Below the pieces are notes generated by a model. The model searched no databases. It was given only the letters and a program-made list of their open reading frames with translations, and was not told the origin of the DNA. From assembly GCA_030248195.1 (NCBI GenBank), contig JASAND010004231.1:1-64000 (forward strand): a stretch of DNA of 64,000 bases. The letters run 5' to 3'. Below, piece by piece: positions 44,873 to 64,000 of the stretch (position 1 is the first letter of the stretch; each line of letters starts with the position of its first letter). Source of the stretch: Trissonchulus latispiculum. Its lineage: Eukaryota > Nematoda > Enoplea > Enoplida > Ironidae. A program made the translations under genes and the position numbers.

Positions 44873-45800
44873 TGGGGAAAGGGATCTTATCGTTTCCTCT
44901 TCTGGGAGGAGGGGCAGATTTTGACGGTTCAGGAGAGGAAATCTTAATTTCTTTTATTTCATTAGCGAGCACGGCTGTGCTCTGGACCAGGGAGCTGATG
45001 GTATTTAGAAGGGCGGGACCAGTGAGATTTGCGCTTGAGACGGTCGCTTCCGGATCCACTTCCAAAAATGCAGGCGTTCCTTCTCCAGGATAGACACCTT
45101 CTGCTTCTCGAGCCTTTTTAAAGGCTTGGGAATAATCTGCGGTGTCCATCGGAACATGCGGCTTGAACTCATTACGTAATCCGATGAGAAAGGTTTTCAG
45201 CTTGATATCCTCTAGCATATCCGGATCTCCTCTGTCTTCCCACGCAATTCGGGCGTATTTCTGCAGTCGGAGGGAGAAATCCGCAACAGACTCATGTGGC
45301 ATCTGTCTGATACTGAACAGTTTGGCAGTGGCGTGGATGTCTGTCATAGGTGGGATCATGACTTCTCTGAGGGCTCGAACGGAGGCTTCCCAGTCGTTCT
45401 GTTGCATGGCGCCTCTGGGCATGCACTTGAAAATCTCCGCAGCTCTGCCTCTGAGAGTTGATGAGATGTTCATGACTTTCTGATAATCGTCCAGATTGAG
45501 CCGCTGACTGAATCTTTCGTAATTGACAAGGTGATCATCAAAGTTTTCATGATCTTTTCCGGAATAAGTAGGCATATCTCGGTAGGAGGCGGCTATGGCC
45601 TGATTCTGGATGCTATCACGGAGTTGGCCTAGCAAATCTTCAATATTCCCATTCGGCATCATTGGCACTTGAGGGAATACCAATTGGGGCATCTGAGGAT
45701 TAAAGGCGGGGGGAGCTCCTGGAGGACCGGGGGGTCCGCGTTGTGGACCCATGTTCGGGGGTCCATTAACGTCGTCGTCGGCAGGATTAAATTGGTCCAT
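44658..45800 (-). CDS. gag: Gag (Ty3-type) with CCHC zinc knuckle
   Basis: First frame of the giant element, 380 residues, starting 180 nt after the 5' LTR. The N-terminus is Pro/Gly-rich. Residues about 90-230 show the Retrotrans_gag pattern: YSGKDHENFDDHLVNYERF, LRGRAAEIF, W-A-V-ALR, and ESVADFSLRLQKYARIAWE followed by KTFLIGLR. A CX2CX4HX4C knuckle, CNCGRAGHSKREC, lies near residues 314-326, followed by an Arg/Asn-rich tail. The role is particle assembly and RNA packaging. Two further segments resembling its capsid helices occur in ORF3. The last 215 nt overlap ORF2. Confidence 0.88.
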   Translation of the reverse strand: MDQFNPADDDVNGPPNMGPQRGPPGPPGAPPAFNPQMPQLVFPQVPMMPNGNIEDLLGQLRDSIQNQAIAASYRDMPTYSGKDHENFDDHLVNYERFSQRLNLDDYQKVMNISSTLRGRAAEIFKCMPRGAMQQNDWEASVRALREVMIPPMTDIHATAKLFSIRQMPHESVADFSLRLQKYARIAWEDRGDPDMLEDIKLKTFLIGLRNEFKPHVPMDTADYSQAFKKAREAEGVYPGEGTPAFLEVDPEATVSSANLTGPALLNTISSLVQSTAVLANEIKEIKISSPEPSKSAPPPRRGNDKIPFPNDFRCCNCGRAGHSKRECRSPGGGAYRPRTDYPAPPRNNYNNNNNGNSNNFRPNNGQSKISSKWKWNESEL

Positions 45801-45980
45801 TTCTTCTTCTTGGATAGGGCGATAGGGTTTCAGCTGGTGTCTAGATAGGGTTAGGACTGATCCTCTTTTGATCTTAATGTTGAATCGTTGGGTCGTGAAA
45901 TCTCCTCACTGGTGGATTTTCCAACAGGATTGTCTTCGTAGGATGTTCCTCACTGGGGGCTCCAAAAACTGAGTTTACCG
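45801..45980 (-). promoter_or_regulatory. 5' leader between LTR and gag
   Basis: The 180-nt leader contains CCAGTGAGGA twice on the sense strand. No tRNA primer site starts directly at the LTR edge. TGGAGCCCCCAGTGAGG, about 14 nt in, is a possible offset primer-binding site, but I could not match it to a tRNA with confidence. Confidence 0.4.
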
Positions 45981-47502
45981 TGTAATGAAGTGGGTAGGAT
46001 TGGGGTTCCAAATTCCGTCAACAGTCTATCACGACTGACTCTGGGTATCAACCACTTCAGATACACGGAAGGTCTGACGCGTTTATCGGTGAGGATAAAC
46101 TTAGGCACAGGATCTTCGGAAGGTGATTTGTCCAAAACCAAAGATTCCTTGCGGTCAACCTGGATGGGGTCTTCAGGCGTGAGTTCGTTTGAAAAGGATG
46201 GGGATCCAAGGGATATCAGTAGCAAGCGGGGTCGACACTTGCCGTTTCTGGATGGATGAATCAGGTCTGTATCAAAGAACACTGATCTGAGAATCTTAGA
46301 TTGCCAAATCAAGATTCTAGAATGATGATGATGATGTCTTTGTCGGGTCCAAGGGTTCAATTTAGTCACTTACTTGTGCTGGGGGGCTATGAATCCAAAT
46401 CTTGATCTGAACCTTATGTCCTAGTAAATAGATTCAGTATTAGGACACAACAATTTAATAATGATAAGATATGATATTAACAATGATAATGATAACAACA
46501 GACTACAAAGTAATTATTACAGTGCGTACAAGGAATAAAACAAGCTACAAGTTATAAACTATATGCTGTATGAACAATCAGACAAACAACAGTAGTTTGC
46601 CAGAGTTGCCAGTATTTGATTTACCCGAGTTACTAATTGTTGATAGGGACAAGGTTCTGGTAACTAAACTCAATTCTGCTATATTCCTCTTTCTTTCCTT
46701 TCTTAATCAATTAACTAGATACTAAACCTATTACTAAACTCTATTGTGCGATCCCTATATGCTTGTGTTCGTGCTGTTACGTTATGACTCTTTGTCCGTC
46801 CTCCTTACCAAGGACAATATAATATCAATAAAGAAAGCTACTAAACAATTCAAATTAACTAGATTAAAGGGTTAGTAGTACAGCAGTTCCGGTCTGTGGG
46901 TGAGCCCGAAATGCTAGTAACAATAGCACTTTCGGATGCTATACGGTCACCAAGAGTCAAACACAAGGGGGGTCCGGTTGGGAGTTTCCTGGTCCGTTTA
47001 TGGGATTAGTATACGGTTTTATTTAATCTTTTCTTTTGTCTTCTATATCAAATCACTACTAACAAACGGGCGGCTTAGGCCAGAGTTACGGGGATGACAA
47101 CCCCGTTTTCCATAGCAAAAGACAAAATGATGAAACCCATTTTCAATGTGTAAAAAGGTAAGACTCAATTTCAGTTCAAAAGATTAAGATCATGAAAGTT
47201 CACAACTGGTTTCAGTTTCCACAGATGATTCGGTGCTGTCAACGGTTGTCTCTGCCTTAAGGTCAAAACCGTGCTCCAATCCAATCAAAGTACCTACAGT
47301 TAAATCCAAATATGACTTGATTCCCAAGAAATGCGATGATTCCAACCGAAATGACTAATCCTTCTGCTAACCAATAATTCAGGACTGTACTGAGCTATCT
47401 CTAATCAATCAGAGGCAGATTCCGTTCTGTTCAGGCTGGAGATACAGTCTTCCGCACCTGAATCAAATGGGTTAAAACCCATTAGAACAAGTTATAGGTG
47501 CG

Positions 47503-47513
47503 GGATTCGAACC
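47503..47513 (-). promoter_or_regulatory. Pol III B-box-like site, 5' LTR
   Basis: GGTTCGAATCC on the minus strand, same position and context as in the 3' LTR. It lies upstream of gag in the sense direction. Confidence 0.45.
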
Positions 47514-50500
47514 CAGCAACCATTACTCACGTTTTGGCTTTCTTAACTTGAAGTGAACTTGCACAAATCGAAACTGTTGTGAAAATTTGAGACTTAAGCG
47601 GATTAACGCAAGTTCTGAACTGTTTGAGTAAAATTACACTACTTAAAATTGATTTTAAGCAAAACGCTAATTTTTAGGCAATTTCTTGCATTCTTGTGCA
47701 AGAAATTGCACTTTCAATGTGGAACTGTGATTTCAACTTGATTTCCTCTTTGTACGGTCTGCTTCCGTACAATTAAAACCTATTATTCGAAATTGATACA
47801 CTTTTGGGTCCTTTTAACAGCAGATAGGTACCCATTCACTAGACTAACTCGAGAAACATTGAATTGATTAAAGTGATCAAATCTAGGACCTTTGTTTTCC
47901 AAGTCCTAGCAAGGAAGGTAACAACTTCCTATCTTCAACACGTATTAACTTAATTAGAAAACTTGCACAAGCTTGAGGAAAACACAATATTTGAACTTGT
48001 AGAACTTTTGATTTCACGGATTCTAAATAAGGAAGGTAACAACTTCCTGTTCTTAACGAACATTAACAAGTTAGAAGAAAGTTAACGCACAAATTTCAAT
48101 GAAACGTCATAATTTAACGTAGAACTTCTGTTTTTACTAGGTTCTACCTAGGGAAGGTAACAACTCCCTATTTTGTAAAATGTTGAATATTGAAAACTAG
48201 ATAAATTCATAAAACTGGTGATTTTGGCCTTTATTAGAAGATGGTTCTAGTGCCCTATCCATAATACTTACGTAACTCATTGTTAATTTGCTTATTTCAA
48301 GTATATTATCAATCACTACCTTAATATTAGCTAAAATTACCAGATTGTTGACAGCTATTATTGCCATTTGCAGATAATCATCATGGGTGAGTTTCACATT
48401 AATTACTAAACGAGCAAGGTTGATCTTTCAACCTTGCTAACCTTTATATAATGGGATTTTCGCTAGTTTTGTTTACTGAACGTGAACACCGACATGAAAT
48501 GGTGTTAAACCGCGGTTGCGGTCATTATTATAAATGGAACCTGGATCAGAAATGACTAGTTCTATTATAAATGTCAATAACAGTGTGTTAAGACATCGGA
48601 AACAAGGATACAACAAATATAATTACAAACTACGTTTATTACAACTTGATTTGTATTAATTTGGCAGCGAGACTGACCATCTGGTGGATTCCTTTCTTGC
48701 GATTCGTCCGCACTCTTGACAAAGAGTGGCTTACGCGGACGAATCGAGGATATCCAGATTCAAGCTGATGAGGACCCAATACGGAGTCCTCGTGACTCTA
48801 GGTCCTATAGCCTTACCCTCATTTGCATATTTACTAAACTGTGCCTAAACCTAGATTTCCTACGTAACCAAATATTCACCAACTTCCAGATATGCATACA
48901 AGACTTGCAACCTAAAACTACATTATTTATTACTATTTTCCTGCGTACTATAGGAGTTCTAGTATAATATTGGTACTTCATACGGATCATGCACACAGAG
49001 AATCATTAACCATTTGGACGGTCACTTACTCAATTACAACTGACAACTACATTGCATAGAACATTCATACAAAGATCCTAGGTAATCTAATATTGAACTA
49101 CGTAACCCTATTAACTAATTAAACACAATCAGCAACATTTATGCAATACCTAAACTAATAACCACTTATGCCTCACTTATGCAACATTTAGACTAGAATG
49201 CACTCATATTACAGAAATGCAATCATTCATACAAATCACACATACACTTCATTCCTGCTTATGATCTGAGCCTTGATCACTCCAGCGATGCTCACAACCT
49301 TCATCAGACAGAAGGAGTTTCCGCGAGTCAACGCGCATACAGTCATAGAAACCAATACAATGCCATTCATACAATTCATGCATACATACAATATCTAAGG
49401 TACATACTTATCTAACTAATTCTAAAAGTAGACATGATTAAAGAAACAATCTAAATCTAAATGGAACCTAACTCTAATTAATACTAAGTGACCTATGCTA
49501 CTAAACATACTAAATTAACTAAATTTAAAACGAGAATTTGTTATGAGTTTTAGACATCTAAAAACTCAGTTTATAGCGCGGAATTTTTTGGCAATTTTGA
49601 GAACTTGGAAACTTTGAGAAAGCCACGTGAGTAATGATTGCCAAGCAATCATTACTAAACAAACTACTATTAAACAAAACTACTGCAATAATTAAATTAA
49701 TTAATGGGGAAGCCGGTCATTCCCCGTGAAAGGCTTAATTATTAATTATTTTAAAGTAAGTGATTACTTTTAAGATTTGATTTAAAAGTTCCTCTCGTAT
49801 TTTGATAACCTACTGCTTTTAGATACCGACCTACAGCAACAATTACAGAATACAAACAATAGTTTTTAAGGCTTAACAAAGCCTGAGATTAAAACAATAT
49901 GGCCGGCAACTCCTAGTTGCCGGCTGTGGGGTAAGTATTTCTATTAACTAACTCAATAAAAACAGGGTCGTAGCAAAGGGACCCTCTAACTCAAACTTGG
50001 AGGTTGGGTCCCCACTTAAATATCCCCATATTCTACTTTAAAAACCCCAATTTTAGGTCAAAAGGACCTTGATAAAAACTGATAAAAGCTGGTCGTGGCT
50101 TGGCCAGAAAAATGCAACTAAATGATAACAAATAAATGAGCAAAATAATGGGAGGTGGAGGTCAGCAAACCTCGGTATACAGAGAGTGTCGGCACGAAAA
50201 ACAGAAAAACTAAAGACAGGGACAATTCTCAAGACCTCCATCAAACAGGAGGAGTTTACATGAGCTGCCCCTTCATTTAAAATAATAAAATCATGACAAT
50301 AATGATAAATAGAAATAAATATAAACTAAAAGTGGCTCGAAAGCCCACACATGCTATCATAACTAAAGATTGGCCTCAGGCCCAAAATACTGAAAAAATG
50401 GGGCTCTTCGGCCCAAAAAATGCGTATAAAAATAATGGCCCATTGGCCTCATAAAGTGTATATAAAAAATGGCCCGAAGGCCCAAAAAGATGCATATATA

Positions 50501-51237
50501 TAAAAAATGGCCCTAAGGCCTCAAAAATGTACAATGAAAAAATGGCCAAAAGGGCCTTTGAAAAACCCTAGGTTTTTTTTTCTTCTCAGTTCGTGGCCAG
50601 GCATAAAAAACCTATATGGCCCTAATTGGGTAGTGTTCGTTGTTGTTTTTCTCAAAATCTTTTCTGGCCCGAAGGCCAGAAAAGTCCTACTTTTAACCTA
50701 ACCTGGGAAATACGCTTTAGCCCCCATGCAGTACCAACTGCACTGGAGAGCGCATAAAGGGGAGGGGGAAGCAACCGCTTTCGGTTGCTCTCAAACGAAC
50801 ACTGATTGAAAAAAAATTTTTGGGACCGAGCTGACAGTTTTGCTGACAGCTCGGTGACAGGTCATTAGCGAAAGTTGGAGCGGATTGCCTTCTTGATTTT
50901 AAGGCAAAGCTTCTAGAAAGTTCTAGAACTTTCTAGAAGCTTGCCACCTTTTTCACGTGGGGCGCAGCGGCGGGCTGAGCCAGCTGGCCATTAGTGGTCG
51001 AAATTAATGAGATTTTGGAATTATTGCCCCCCAACTGACCCATTTTTGATATATTTCCAGTGCCGAAACTTGGCGAAACTTTGCGAAATTTTCTTTAACA
51101 CATAAACGTAACCAAAGGGAAAACTTTGCGAAATTTCGGCACTTTAATGAATTATTACGCAAGAAATATAATTTTCTATAAGTTACAATTTATATCATGA
51201 TAATCTACGTACTTATCTACATATACCTAGCTACTTT

Positions 51238-51313
51238 TGCTGAGGGGGGGAGGGGGGAAGAGGGGAAGGGGGGGATGGGTGGGAAGGGGGGGGGTTGTTG
51301 TGTTTTTGGGGGT
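51238..51313 (+). repeat. G-run insertion, potential G-quadruplex
   Basis: Multiple runs of 4-9 G on the plus strand, present in the 5' LTR and missing at the homologous point of the 3' LTR (about 30958). It is flanked by tagcta-like sequence on both sides. Confidence 0.7.
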
Positions 51314-52527
51314 AAAATAGCTATTCATATTTACATTATTATTGTTATTAAGGGGGTTAAGCCCCCTCTAAATCAAATGACTTGGGCTTATCCTTCTATT
51401 TTCTTGTTTCCTTTTCTTGTTGGCCTTGTCCTCGGCCAAAAGTTCAGGCGAGGACAACTGCTAGGCCTTGGAAGAAAGAGGCCTAGCAGAAAGAGAGAGA
51501 GAGAGAGAGAAAAGAAAACAACACCTGACTCAGGTGTAGTCTGGGAGGTAGACAACCTCCCAGACAATGAAAAAGGGAAAAGGTTTGCCTTAACTTTAAG
51601 GCAAAAAGAAAACCAATTTTAGTACACTCCTTTTTGGAGTGATAAGATTACGACATAAAAAGTAATCTTATAAAAACATTTTAGCTTATAACTTTCTTAT
51701 TATTGGGAGTTGAAAAGTCGGGTTTGGATTTTTGGAATCAGAATCAAATTCTCTTTCATATTAGCCCAAGTCATTTTTCGACCAAAAATATCAAAATTAA
51801 CTAATTATTACCTAATTAACACTTAATTATTACTAATTAACCCTACCTAACTACGTACTTAGCTATTTTACATCTAATGGTGAACCATCTTCCAATATTC
51901 GCTGTTTTAGATGTCCATTTTCATTTTATAGGCGATTTTACGACTAATTTTCAGTTTAATTATGCACATAAACTTCGTATGTTTCAGGTTTATGACTTCC
52001 TGCTAACTGGTATCCAAACACTAGTGATTTGGTTATCTTTGCGGGGAAGGCTTATTCACTCGGCTATTATGGACGTTATTCACTAATTCACCTAAGTATA
52101 GTTCAATTGTTGACTTTTATCTTCGTGTGGGAGTAACAACTCCACTTACTGAAGGGATGATAACCGAAGGGATTAAGACCGGAATACCCCTTTTTTCACA
52201 TCTCCTGGATTAGTATTGTTAGTAACACACGTTAGTAGGACTTAATTAGGCTTAAAATCGTATTTAAAACTAAGATTCGCGTCCTAATTGGGTATTAACC
52301 TTGAACCCTATTAATAAATTTCCTGATTTCTACTGAATACTGGCAACTCGAGCTAAACAAACATATGATAATCTATACAATTATTACTTGGACATTACTC
52401 GATAATTACATTCCCTGTTGATGATCTTCGCTCTTCTTCACAGATCCATGGCATGAGAATTTCTTCCTTGCAGTTTGATTATTTTGAAACCTTTTTAGAC
52501 CGATTTCGGTTACGTTTAACACCTTAT

Positions 52528-52556
52528 TTTATTAATTCCATTACAGATTCTTTAAT
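52528..52556 (-). other. Candidate poly(A) signals of the esterase gene
   Basis: On the minus strand ATTAAA (52556-52551) lies in host sequence just before the element. AATAAA (52533-52528) is the first signal inside the 5' LTR. Transcripts of the esterase may therefore end in or read into the element, which lies on the same strand. Confidence 0.35.
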
Positions 52557-52624
52557 GCATTTGACGAGGTATGCTCTTTTACAACGATCACAAGTAAAAT
52601 GTTACATTTACAAGCTGAGGTTAT

Positions 52625-61850
<9,226 letters not shown>

Positions 61851-62811
61851 TAAAGCTGGTGAAACTAGGTCTGACTTAAAGCAGAAGGTACGAAAGACGC
61901 TTTGTTTAACTTAGAAGTAAAGTATGTCCAAAACAAGTTATAAGTATGCGCAATATCTTTCAACAGACGTTTTTGCTGTCTTACGTTGTCGTTTTGATAC
62001 CAGTTTTTCCTTTTCAGAACTTTGTGCACAATGTTTTTAAGGAAACTACTTGACGTTTGTTTGTCCGCAGGAATGACGATGACTGATACGCCATTTTTGA
62101 CTTAAGAAATCGACAAAAAGTTCTCGATTCTATGAAGTCATTTCGCGAATATAATCCAAGACAGTTGTCCAACTCAGGATCAGGCCAAGCAGTAGTAGTC
62201 TAACTTTGAATGCACCGTTTTCTAGTTGATTCAATCAACCCTTTCATAAAAAGATAAAAGAGGAAAAGACAAGCTCGTTTTGAGTTAAATGAGTTAGTTC
62301 ATTGTAACTCAACTCTGCTAATCCACACATTCTACTCTTTCTTGAAAAGGCATCCCAAAAACTGTCAAATAATATCCACTAATGACCATGCATAGGAGCA
62401 TTAACTGCTTTCCATAACACCAAAACAATTTAAACAGACAAATTTAAAATCAAAGTTGTTAGTGCAATTAAAATTTGCATGCAATTAGCAAGTTTTAATG
62501 AAAAATAACGCTGTCCATGATAAATGTGTACGGACGTATCGAAAAGTTAGAGCTACGCGCCAACACCTTATGCAGGTAAACTGAAAATCTGTAGTAATGT
62601 ATCTAATGTAACGTTTATTAGCAAAGTGCGCACGATATTATGTAGCAAAATTAAATTTTACAACAGTTAACTCATAAATTCAATAAATTTGAGATAAACT
62701 AGGACTTTCTTGGCCAACGGCCCATAGCTTTGCCGGCCAATGGCCGACCATTGCCCGCACCGACCAGCGCACAACACTATGTACTTTATATCCACTATTA
62801 CATCCGACTGG
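61851..62811. other. 5' flank of the esterase gene
   Basis: No gene is seen. 62700-62780 is a GC-rich fragment that ends ACAACACTA, the terminus of the hAT family at 22190. No convincing promoter box could be chosen. Confidence 0.45.
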
Positions 62812-63924
62812 TAGAGGCCTGCATTACGGCCCGCGGCCCGATCCAGCCAGGCCCGCGGGCCGGGCCGAGCGGGCCGACGACCAAAATTCACGGGCCGGGC
62901 CGGGCCACGGGTCGAGTGTCTAGCCCGCTTCCATTTTTTGCGAGACTTTACTAGGAAATAATAACTCAATTTTTTAGCTTCAGCGGTTTTTGTTCTTCTT
63001 GAACATGTTTCGTCCACATTAACACTGCTTTTCATAAATTAGTTTCAGCATTTTCTTTCATAAAATGTTACTGTGTATTCTATTTAAATCAAATTGTCAA
63101 TTAATTAGTTAAATGAATACCGGCAAATTTTACAGTCGTCTTCTGTTAAAAAGTTGTATTCTGATTAGTGACGGTCACCCGATATTTTTTCATATCCGGA
63201 TTGCGTTAACGGATATCCGGATATCCGTATATCTGGTTATCCGTCTATTCCAAACTCAAGTTCTAGAAAATTTTTCATTTTGCAGTGAAAATTTCAATTT
63301 TTCTGTCAATTCTTCGTTACGCTGTGAATTTCTATCATACAGTCAAGCCACAAACTTGGTTTCAAAGATATTTTTAGAGAAAGTTTTGAAAAATATTTTA
63401 AAATTTTCGAAATTTTTATTAAAAATTTTCTAGTTGTTCATTACCTTGTCTGAAATGTAAACGGATATCCGGATATTTTTCTCAAATCGGATATTATCCG
63501 GATATCCAGTGCCCATCACTAATTCTAATGCTCATTTCTTGATTCGCCAAAAATAGAACTCGAAAAAATATTATCATCTAACTGATGGTTTCCTCCACAA
63601 CTCTGTGGTATGTGCAAAAATTCGAAAAAAAGAACTTTGAACTGTTAATTGCAAAAGTTGGTGTGTAAAATTAATGTCAAGTCTCTCAATTCTTTCATGC
63701 AATTTTTGCCTTTATAACACTAAAACACCAGGCTGAATTTCGATTATAAATTTGGAAATTTTTTGCAATTTTGCATTTTCTGAAACAAAATGAAAAATGT
63801 CGCGGGCCGAAACTTTTGACGGGACGGGCCGGGCGGGCCGAAACCTTTCACGTGCCAGGCCGGGCGGGTCGAGAAAAATTTTTTACGGGCCGGGCCGGAA
63901 AAATTCGGCCCGTGTATGTCTCTA
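62812..63924. mobile_element. GC-rich hAT-type element with exact 8-bp duplication
   Basis: Ends TAGAGGCCTGCA and TATGTCTCTA (imperfect inverted). It is flanked by identical CCGACTGG at 62804-62811 and 63925-63932. Both arms are full of GGGCCGGGCC blocks. It is non-coding and interrupted by another MITE at 63166-63521. Confidence 0.8.
63166..63521. mobile_element. Nested hAT MITE with GGATATCC repeats
   Basis: Starts TAGTGACGGTCAC and ends GTGCCCATCACTA. The 8-bp flanks ATTCTGAT and ATTCTAAT differ once. Both arms carry repeats of GGATATCCGGATATCC. It lies inside the larger hAT-type element. Confidence 0.75.
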
Positions 63925-64000
63925 CCGACTGGACAAGTTGCAAAATCCGAAAAATAAAACGTTCAATTTCAAAATAAGAGTATTTTCATGAAAGTTATCG

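Larger units (their letters stand above)
25715..52545 (-). mobile_element. Giant 26.8-kb LTR retroelement without pol
   Basis: Direct repeats 25715-32160 and 45981-52545 start TGTAATG and end CATTACA. GATT flanks the whole on both sides (25711-25714 and 52546-52549). The sense strand is minus, so 45981-52545 is the 5' LTR. The interior (32161-45980) encodes Gag, a 584-aa protein, an Env-protease-Gag-like polyprotein, a NADAR protein and a 427-aa unknown. No frame shows reverse transcriptase (no YxDD context), RNase H or integrase motifs, so movement would need enzymes in trans. A 4-bp duplication and Ty3-type Gag suggest a Metaviridae-like origin. Both LTRs are interleaved with hairpins. All five frames are intact although the LTRs differ by several percent by eye. 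Confidence 0.9.
45981..52545 (-). repeat. 5' LTR of the giant element (6565 bp)
   Basis: Same termini and internal order as the 3' LTR. It differs by scattered substitutions and by a G-rich insertion at about 51238-51313. It contains the B-box block (47503-47513 on the minus strand) and the full set of hairpins. Open frames such as 45990-46259 and 51197-51622 are antisense or low-complexity shadows. Confidence 0.9.

Noticed and set aside
45950..45980. Clear tRNA primer-binding site after the 5' LTR
   Set aside because: The first bases after the LTR do not start TGG; the TGGAGCCCCC candidate is offset by about 14 nt and matches no tRNA end I can name safely.
48761..48800. Hammerhead ribozyme core (CTGATGAG followed by GGAC...GTCC) in the 5' LTR
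   Set aside because: The required GAAA after stem II is missing, and the 3' LTR has CTGATAAG at this point. A similar CTGATGAGG at 24004 also lacks the rest of the core.
51197..51622. 141-residue open frame in the 5' LTR
   Set aside because: Runs through the G-run tract and hairpins on the antisense strand; the homologous 3' LTR frame is broken.

Overview
The window is nuclear DNA of an invertebrate animal, most likely an arthropod; the species cannot be fixed from the sequence. The base is AT-rich, genes are split by GT-AG introns, there is a tRNA-derived SINE-like insert, and more than half of the sequence is mobile DNA. Only two host genes are clear. One is a six-exon secreted CAP/GAPR-1-like protein gene on the plus strand (20398-25302). 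The other is a ten-exon type-B carboxylesterase gene on the minus strand (61850-52625). I assembled both by hand. Every splice junction keeps the frame, giving 266 and 546 residues, and the key active-site residues are present.

Between these two convergent genes lies the main object of the window, a 26.8-kb LTR element (25715-52545, sense strand minus). It has a 4-bp target duplication (GATT), terminal TGTAATG...CATTACA, and LTRs of about 6.5 kb each, which is giant. Its 13.8-kb interior encodes five long open frames. In transcription order they are a Ty3-type Gag with a zinc knuckle; a 584-aa basic protein with three helical repeats; a 1636-aa polyprotein that runs leader - envelope glycoprotein - retropepsin - two Gag-like modules; a 522-aa NADAR-domain protein (predicted ADP-ribose N-glycosidase); and a 427-aa unknown. 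I find no reverse transcriptase, RNase H or integrase. A canonical A_AAA_AAG slippery heptamer sits in the ORF2/ORF3 overlap. LTRs and interior also carry about 20 small hairpins whose 7-nt loop is nearly constant (GTAACAA on the plus strand) while the stems differ in sequence.

The left 12 kb hold a decayed Mutator-like transposase gene (minus strand) split by a 6.5-kb solo LTR (3184-9695, target duplication AATA) of a sister family in the opposite orientation. A second copy of that LTR runs in from the left edge (1-2694). The sister LTR keeps the hairpin architecture of the giant element with compensated base changes in the stems.

The rest is non-autonomous DNA transposons and simple repeats. 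13.2-17.8 kb: a minisatellite and TTAA-bounded elements of about 1 kb. 18.9-19.3 kb: a small MITE. CAP-gene introns: a hAT-type MITE and a 577-bp palindrome. Esterase introns: a TTAA element, an (AT)n tract, a GC-rich hAT element and a 1.86-kb element with 500-bp inverted ends. Right end: a hAT element nested in another hAT element.
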